From assembly GCA_031255615.1 (NCBI GenBank), contig JAIRSD010000246.1, positions 1 through 9,099 of the forward strand: DNA of 9,099 bases. Direction: 5' to 3'. Of this stretch, positions 6,064-9,099 are shown piece after piece (positions within the stretch are counted from its first letter, which is position 1; each line of letters begins with the position of its first letter). Source of the DNA: Treponema sp. (GTDB lineage: Bacteria; Spirochaetota; Spirochaetia; Treponematales; Breznakiellaceae). The translations under genes and the position numbers were made by a program. Under the pieces are notes generated by a model, which was not told the origin of the DNA, made no database searches, and worked only from the letters and a program-made list of their open reading frames with translations.

Positions 6064-6188
6064 GTTGTTCAGAAACTTCAGTTTCTGAACAACAACCGCA
6101 TAAGAACGAAGAAAAACGCGGATTTCCCCGGGAAACCCGCGTTTTTCGCAAGACTTGTTCAATAACCAACCGGGTTATTGAACAAGTC
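6064..6188 (-). repeat. Three-hairpin composite repeat, copy B (opposite orientation to copy A)
   Basis: This is the reverse-complement arrangement of copy A: hairpin 3 at 6064-6077/6080-6093 (perfect 14-bp stem, TC loop), hairpin 2 at 6112-6127/6131-6146 (16-bp stem with one A-C mismatch on this strand, G-U on the other), and hairpin 1 at 6152-6167/6173-6188 (perfect 16-bp stem). Spacers such as gcggttg and cttgcgaaaaa (minus-strand sense) are conserved with copy A. It fills nearly the whole gap between MBL2 and the SDR, and its edge overlaps the MBL2 stop codon. Stems are longer and cleaner than in copy A. Confidence 0.87.
6112..6146 (-). terminator. Candidate intrinsic terminator after the beta-helix/MBL pair (repeat B)
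   Basis: Read on the minus strand this is a 16-bp stem with a G-U wobble and a 3-base loop, ending in TTTTT and followed by a pyrimidine-rich cttcgttctt. It would separate the upstream beta-helix/MBL transcript from the SDR block, unless it is read through. The A-tract on the opposite side makes it symmetric. Confidence 0.5.
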
Positions 6189-6960
6189 AAATATTATCCG
6201 GATTGTAACAGTAATCCTGTATGTAGTTATACGCTACGGTCCGGTATTTAATCCGCATATCCGGGCGATCCATCATTTTTTCCTCCCCCACCCACTCGCC
6301 GGAAATGATCTTGTCCGTTGCCAGCATGGTATCGGCAAGGAATTGCAGATCGTGCTGAATGGGGGCCTGGTGGCGGTGGCCGGTGTGGATTGCGAGATCC
6401 TTCATGTCTTTCACAATTTCCCACAGCCTGCCCAGGTGCACGCGGAATTCCCGCAGGGGCAGGGCGCCGGGGATCTGCATCCAAAACACCCCCGCCCCAA
6501 TGGCGTCGCCGGTATACAGGTGGTGTTTTTCCCGTTCCAGAAACACCATGGAACCCGGCGTATGGCCCGGACAGGATAGGGCCTCAAGGCAGTAGCCGCC
6601 GATGTCGAATCGCTGCCCCTCCCGCAGGGGGCTGAACCACGCCGCGTCCCGCCCCCGTTTGGTTATCATCGGCAGGTCCCGATCGTCCATCCAGATCGTA
6701 CAGCCCGAGTCGTAGAAATCCCTGGTTGCCGCCCCCACGTGGTCCAGGTGGCCGTGGCTGATAAGAACATCGATGGGCAGGGATGTCAGCTCCCGTACCT
6801 TCCGGTACAGGGAAGTCTCCTCTTGCAGGGTATCCACTACCAGGGCCCGGTTTGTTCCGGTAATAAGGTATGCGTCCATTTGGGGGCCGGTTGTTTCCAC
6901 CGCCTCGTTAAAGGTCCAAATATTATCGCCGATTTTTTTTGTTGCCAGTGTTCCGTCCAT
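6187..6960 (-). CDS. Metallo-beta-lactamase-fold hydrolase (glyoxalase II-like group)
   Basis: A 257-residue cytoplasmic MBL protein. Metal ligands are HGHLDH (69-74), His133 in CPGHTPGSMVF, Asp152 in YTGDAIGAG, and probably His195 or His197 in HTGHRH. Residues 27-45 (QMDAYLITGTNRALVVDT) form the usual first strands. The family hydrolyses thioesters, lactones, phosphodiesters and others; the substrate is not apparent. The start at 6960 has AGGAGGG five bases upstream, a site that overlaps the stop codon of the beta-helix gene, leaving only ten bases between the genes. The stop codon lies on the edge of repeat B. It differs clearly from the UlaG-like MBL protein of the same cluster, so the two are not recent duplicates. 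Confidence 0.9.
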   Translation of the reverse strand: MDGTLATKKIGDNIWTFNEAVETTGPQMDAYLITGTNRALVVDTLQEETSLYRKVRELTSLPIDVLISHGHLDHVGAATRDFYDSGCTIWMDDRDLPMITKRGRDAAWFSPLREGQRFDIGGYCLEALSCPGHTPGSMVFLEREKHHLYTGDAIGAGVFWMQIPGALPLREFRVHLGRLWEIVKDMKDLAIHTGHRHQAPIQHDLQFLADTMLATDKIISGEWVGEEKMMDRPDMRIKYRTVAYNYIQDYCYNPDNI

Positions 6961-6970
6961 GACTGCCCTC

Positions 6971-8881
6971 CTATACGCTATAGCGGCGGGGATCGACGCT
7001 GATCGTTGTCTTCCCCTTCGGCAGCTTGGCGATGGGGCCGGCAATGCGCCGGTCCCCTTCCAGGGGCGCGGTAAAGTAATCGGTCGCCGCGCTGGGATCG
7101 CCCGCCACCGGCGGAAGCTCTTCCTCCACATCGACGGTCATCTCCAGTTTATTGCCGTCAATGGCTATGCTCAGTTTTCCCAGACAGCCGGTCAGATCAA
7201 AGCCGCAGAACTCCCGCCATGCGTCCAGGTCCAGGCACATGGTCGGCGCGGGCTGAAGCACCCGCAGGTAGCCGCCCATGGGCGGCATCTTCACATAGGC
7301 GTTTCCTTCCGCCTGATTGTGGAGATTGGGGAATTTAATCGCCGCCTCCCCGCAGTCGTAAAAGATGTTGTTAAAAAATTTACATTCCCGGGCGGTGCCG
7401 CCCCGGCCCATAAGCCGGAAGGCTACCGTCTTGGCAAAATACCCCGCGTTATTGCACTTTCCGATAAGGTTGTTCACAATCCGCAGCCGGTCGGTCCCCT
7501 CGCCGTAAATACCGTAACCGTTTACCGCGTCAAGCTGCTGATCCTTGTACCAGCCGGAGGATCCTGGCTCCACGGGAACGGCCGCGCGGTCATAGCGGCC
7601 TTCCACGTTCCAGATAATGTTATTGTCGATCATGGTCTCCCGGTCCCTGGTGGCCTCCATGAAGATATGTTCCCGGGAATCAATGCCGTCAATAAGGATG
7701 TTGCCGGTAAGGCGGCAGTTATAATTATGTACGTCCATCCATATCGAATCACAGCCGATGCTCCTTCTGATAACATTCCTGCGGAACAGGGCGTCCACGG
7801 CGTTATGGACCTTAATGCCCCCGGCCTCCCAGGAGAGCTCCATCCGCTGCCAGCCGCTGCCCTCTATCAGATTGTCCTCGATAAGCAGGGCCCGGCTATT
7901 CATGGCGGCAATCCCGCAGACGCCCGCGTCCCGGATAATATTTCCCCGCAGAATATTGTAGCCCAGCACCTGGCCCTCTATCCGCTCGTGGTGCCAACAT
8001 TCGTTGCCGCAGTCGATCCCCACCGCGTTGGCCCAGTCAACGGTGCAGCCTTCGACGATCCAGTGGTGGCCCCGGTAGGCGGAAATAGAACCCCGTTGGG
8101 GCACCGGCGCCCCCATGGCCGCATGGGCGCAGACAAGGCCCTTAACGTGGATGTACGAAAGAAAGGGGGTGTCCGGCGCGAAACACTGCTCCCGGTTGGA
8201 CAGCTCTATCCGGTGATTCCGGGGATCATCGTCTCCTTTAAGGCGGAAATGGACCTTCATCCCGTTCGCCTCCACCCAGTAGGTGCCTTCCTCTTTCCCC
8301 ATCAGATAAAAGAGGGGAACCTGCTTCAAAGGCTTCCCGTCCACAAAAACCATACCCCGGCGGTTCAGGTAGCTTGTCATGTCGGTCTTGGCGTATTCAA
8401 TAAAGAGCCGATCATGGATAATATTTACCCCCAAAAAGGGGTTATAGCCCTTAAAATCCTCCGGATCCAGGGCGGTTTCCCAAATTTTTATTTTTGCCTC
8501 CGTCGGGCCGGGAGCTTCATGGAATCGGGTAAGAGTCCAGCCGACGCTGGGTTTGCAATTCTTCGCTTCCACCGACGCCTTGATGATCGCCTCTTCCCCG
8601 GCGGCGGCCTCGTAGCAGATCATTGCCGCCTCACCGGTCCCGCCCCGGGCAGGGCGCACGGTTTCCCGGTACTCTCCCCCCTTGATAATCACCTTAGTCC
8701 CCGGCTCCGCTATGGCCGCCGCGGCGTTGATCGTCCTAAAGGGCCTGTCCTGGTCCCCGGGATTCCGATCGTCCCCCCGATTCCCGTCCACATAGAGCAG
8801 TTTTTTGTATTCGGTCCGATCTTCCCAGAAGGGGAAAAAGGTCCCGTCCGGAAGCCGCGATGAAAGATCCTGTATACTCAT
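6971..8881 (-). CDS. Right-handed parallel beta-helix protein with DUF1565-like N-terminus, predicted cytoplasmic
   Basis: A 636-residue protein. Residues about 28-90 (LLYVDGNRGDDRNPGDQDRP and on, through TINAAAAIAEPGTKVIIKGGEYRE) match the DUF1565-type opening of beta-helix polysaccharide enzymes. From about 240 to 530 there are repeated helix turns with Asn at equivalent places: RGNIIRD, EDNLIEG, RRNVIRR, TGNILID, DNNIIWN, VNNLIGK, FNNIFYD. The C-terminal 100 residues are a separate mixed segment. Such folds occur in polysaccharide lyases, glycosidases and epimerases. No catalytic set can be assigned. The N-terminus (MSIQDLSSRLPDGTFFPFWE) lacks a signal peptide, so the protein probably acts in the cytoplasm on imported oligosaccharide. 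AAGGAG lies six bases before the ATG. A hairpin precedes that site, and MBL2 follows in the same transcript. Confidence 0.88.
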   Translation of the reverse strand: MSIQDLSSRLPDGTFFPFWEDRTEYKKLLYVDGNRGDDRNPGDQDRPFRTINAAAAIAEPGTKVIIKGGEYRETVRPARGGTGEAAMICYEAAAGEEAIIKASVEAKNCKPSVGWTLTRFHEAPGPTEAKIKIWETALDPEDFKGYNPFLGVNIIHDRLFIEYAKTDMTSYLNRRGMVFVDGKPLKQVPLFYLMGKEEGTYWVEANGMKVHFRLKGDDDPRNHRIELSNREQCFAPDTPFLSYIHVKGLVCAHAAMGAPVPQRGSISAYRGHHWIVEGCTVDWANAVGIDCGNECWHHERIEGQVLGYNILRGNIIRDAGVCGIAAMNSRALLIEDNLIEGSGWQRMELSWEAGGIKVHNAVDALFRRNVIRRSIGCDSIWMDVHNYNCRLTGNILIDGIDSREHIFMEATRDRETMIDNNIIWNVEGRYDRAAVPVEPGSSGWYKDQQLDAVNGYGIYGEGTDRLRIVNNLIGKCNNAGYFAKTVAFRLMGRGGTARECKFFNNIFYDCGEAAIKFPNLHNQAEGNAYVKMPPMGGYLRVLQPAPTMCLDLDAWREFCGFDLTGCLGKLSIAIDGNKLEMTVDVEEELPPVAGDPSAATDYFTAPLEGDRRIAGPIAKLPKGKTTISVDPRRYSV

Positions 8882-8899
8882 CCTGTTCTCCTTATAGAT

Positions 8900-8936
8900 G
8901 GACCCGCGGAGGAACCCGTCCGGCCCCCGCGGGTCC
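8900..8936. promoter_or_regulatory. Strong hairpin just upstream of the beta-helix ribosome site
   Basis: Arms 8900-8909 and 8927-8936 (ggacccgcgg and its complement) form a perfect 10-bp GC-rich stem with a 17-base loop, ending about six bases before the AAGGAG (8888-8893). No T-run follows in the direction of transcription. It could influence mRNA stability or translation, or be a decayed terminator of the upstream gene. Confidence 0.4.
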
Positions 8937-9015
8937 TGGCATGGCTTTTCGCGGAACCGCGAAACGGCGATCCTGCCGGGCAGCGTCCTGAACCCGGAGG
9001 ATCCGGGCGGCCCGG
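8937..9015. other. Intergenic segment with two further short hairpins
   Basis: Stems at 8947-8954/8957-8964 (tttcgcgg arms, AA loop) and 8993-8998/9002-9007 (cccgga arms, GGA loop) follow the stop of the partial upstream gene. Neither is followed by a T-run on the minus strand. I see no clear promoter and no further gene in the 134 bases between 8882 and 9015. Confidence 0.45.
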
Positions 9016-9099
9016 TTATATTTCCGCCGCGGTCCCGTCAATCTGGTACCGCGCTTCGTATTGGGTAAATTTGTAGGGATACTTCTCAAACGCCTTTTC
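9016..9099 (-). CDS. C-terminal end of an unidentified gene (partial)
   Basis: The minus-strand frame entering from the right edge encodes 27 residues, beginning EKAFEKYPYKFTQYEARYQI and ending TAAEI, then TAA. The composition (aromatic, Lys/Glu, Gln) looks like a normal soluble protein end, unlike the Arg/Pro-rich shadow frames nearby. It is on the same strand as the cluster and ends 134 bases before the beta-helix start, so it may belong to the same locus. I do not recognise the family from this tail. Confidence 0.6.
   Translation of the reverse strand, partial: EKAFEKYPYKFTQYEARYQIDGTAAEI

Noticed and set aside
2970..6188. Composite transposon carrying the SDR, hydrolase and kinase
   Set aside because: There is no transposase and no target duplication that I can see. 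The flanking repeats are hairpin units rather than insertion sequences, so only the inverted arrangement is reported.
6773..8863. A 696-codon open frame on the plus strand opposite the beta-helix and MBL genes
   Set aside because: Its translation is Pro/Val/His-rich without domains. It lacks a ribosome site and mirrors two well-supported minus-strand genes. High GC content explains long antisense frames.
8892..9089. A 65-codon minus-strand frame between the beta-helix gene and the window edge
   Set aside because: It is Arg/Pro-rich, runs through three hairpins and overlaps the partial gene at 9016-9099, which is more protein-like and in another frame.

Overview
The window looks like a chromosomal segment of a GC-rich bacterium with strong AAGGAGG-type ribosome binding sites, many dispersed intergenic repeats and a sugar or sugar-acid catabolic gene cluster. 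The mix of repeats and gene families is reminiscent of a spirochaete such as a termite-gut Treponema. That is an impression from memory, not something the sequence proves.

Positions 1-1057 hold no gene I can support. They contain a GC-rich element (1-60) whose first 28 bases recur inverted at 721-748, a 210-bp-period array of an imperfectly palindromic element (about 52-650), a palindrome-rich stretch (659-835) and a degenerate hairpin fragment (926-962). A GntR/UTRA-type regulator is on the plus strand (1058-1807). A fourth copy of the array element (1812-2033) fills the gap to the convergent cluster.

Everything from 2045 to the right edge is on the minus strand. In transcription order it is: the tail of an unidentified gene (9016-9099), a right-handed beta-helix protein with no signal peptide (6971-8881), a metallo-beta-lactamase-fold (MBL) hydrolase (6187-6960), an SDR oxidoreductase (5168-6037), a UlaG-like MBL hydrolase (4464-5168), an FGGY sugar kinase (3124-4458) and a DHDPS/HOGA-family aldolase (2045-2947). 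SDR, UlaG-like hydrolase and kinase are tightly packed (TAATG overlap, then a 5-bp gap). That three-gene block is bracketed by two copies, in opposite orientation, of a roughly 125-bp repeat made of three hairpins. The central hairpin resembles a bidirectional intrinsic terminator.

The gene content suggests uptake-independent cytoplasmic breakdown of an unusual sugar, uronate or oligosaccharide. The beta-helix enzyme would release a sugar, the SDR would oxidise it, one or both MBL enzymes would open a lactone or similar ring, the kinase would phosphorylate, and the aldolase would cleave a 2-keto-3-deoxy-type acid. The GntR protein would sense an intermediate. The order of steps and the substrate are inference, and no transporter is present in the window.
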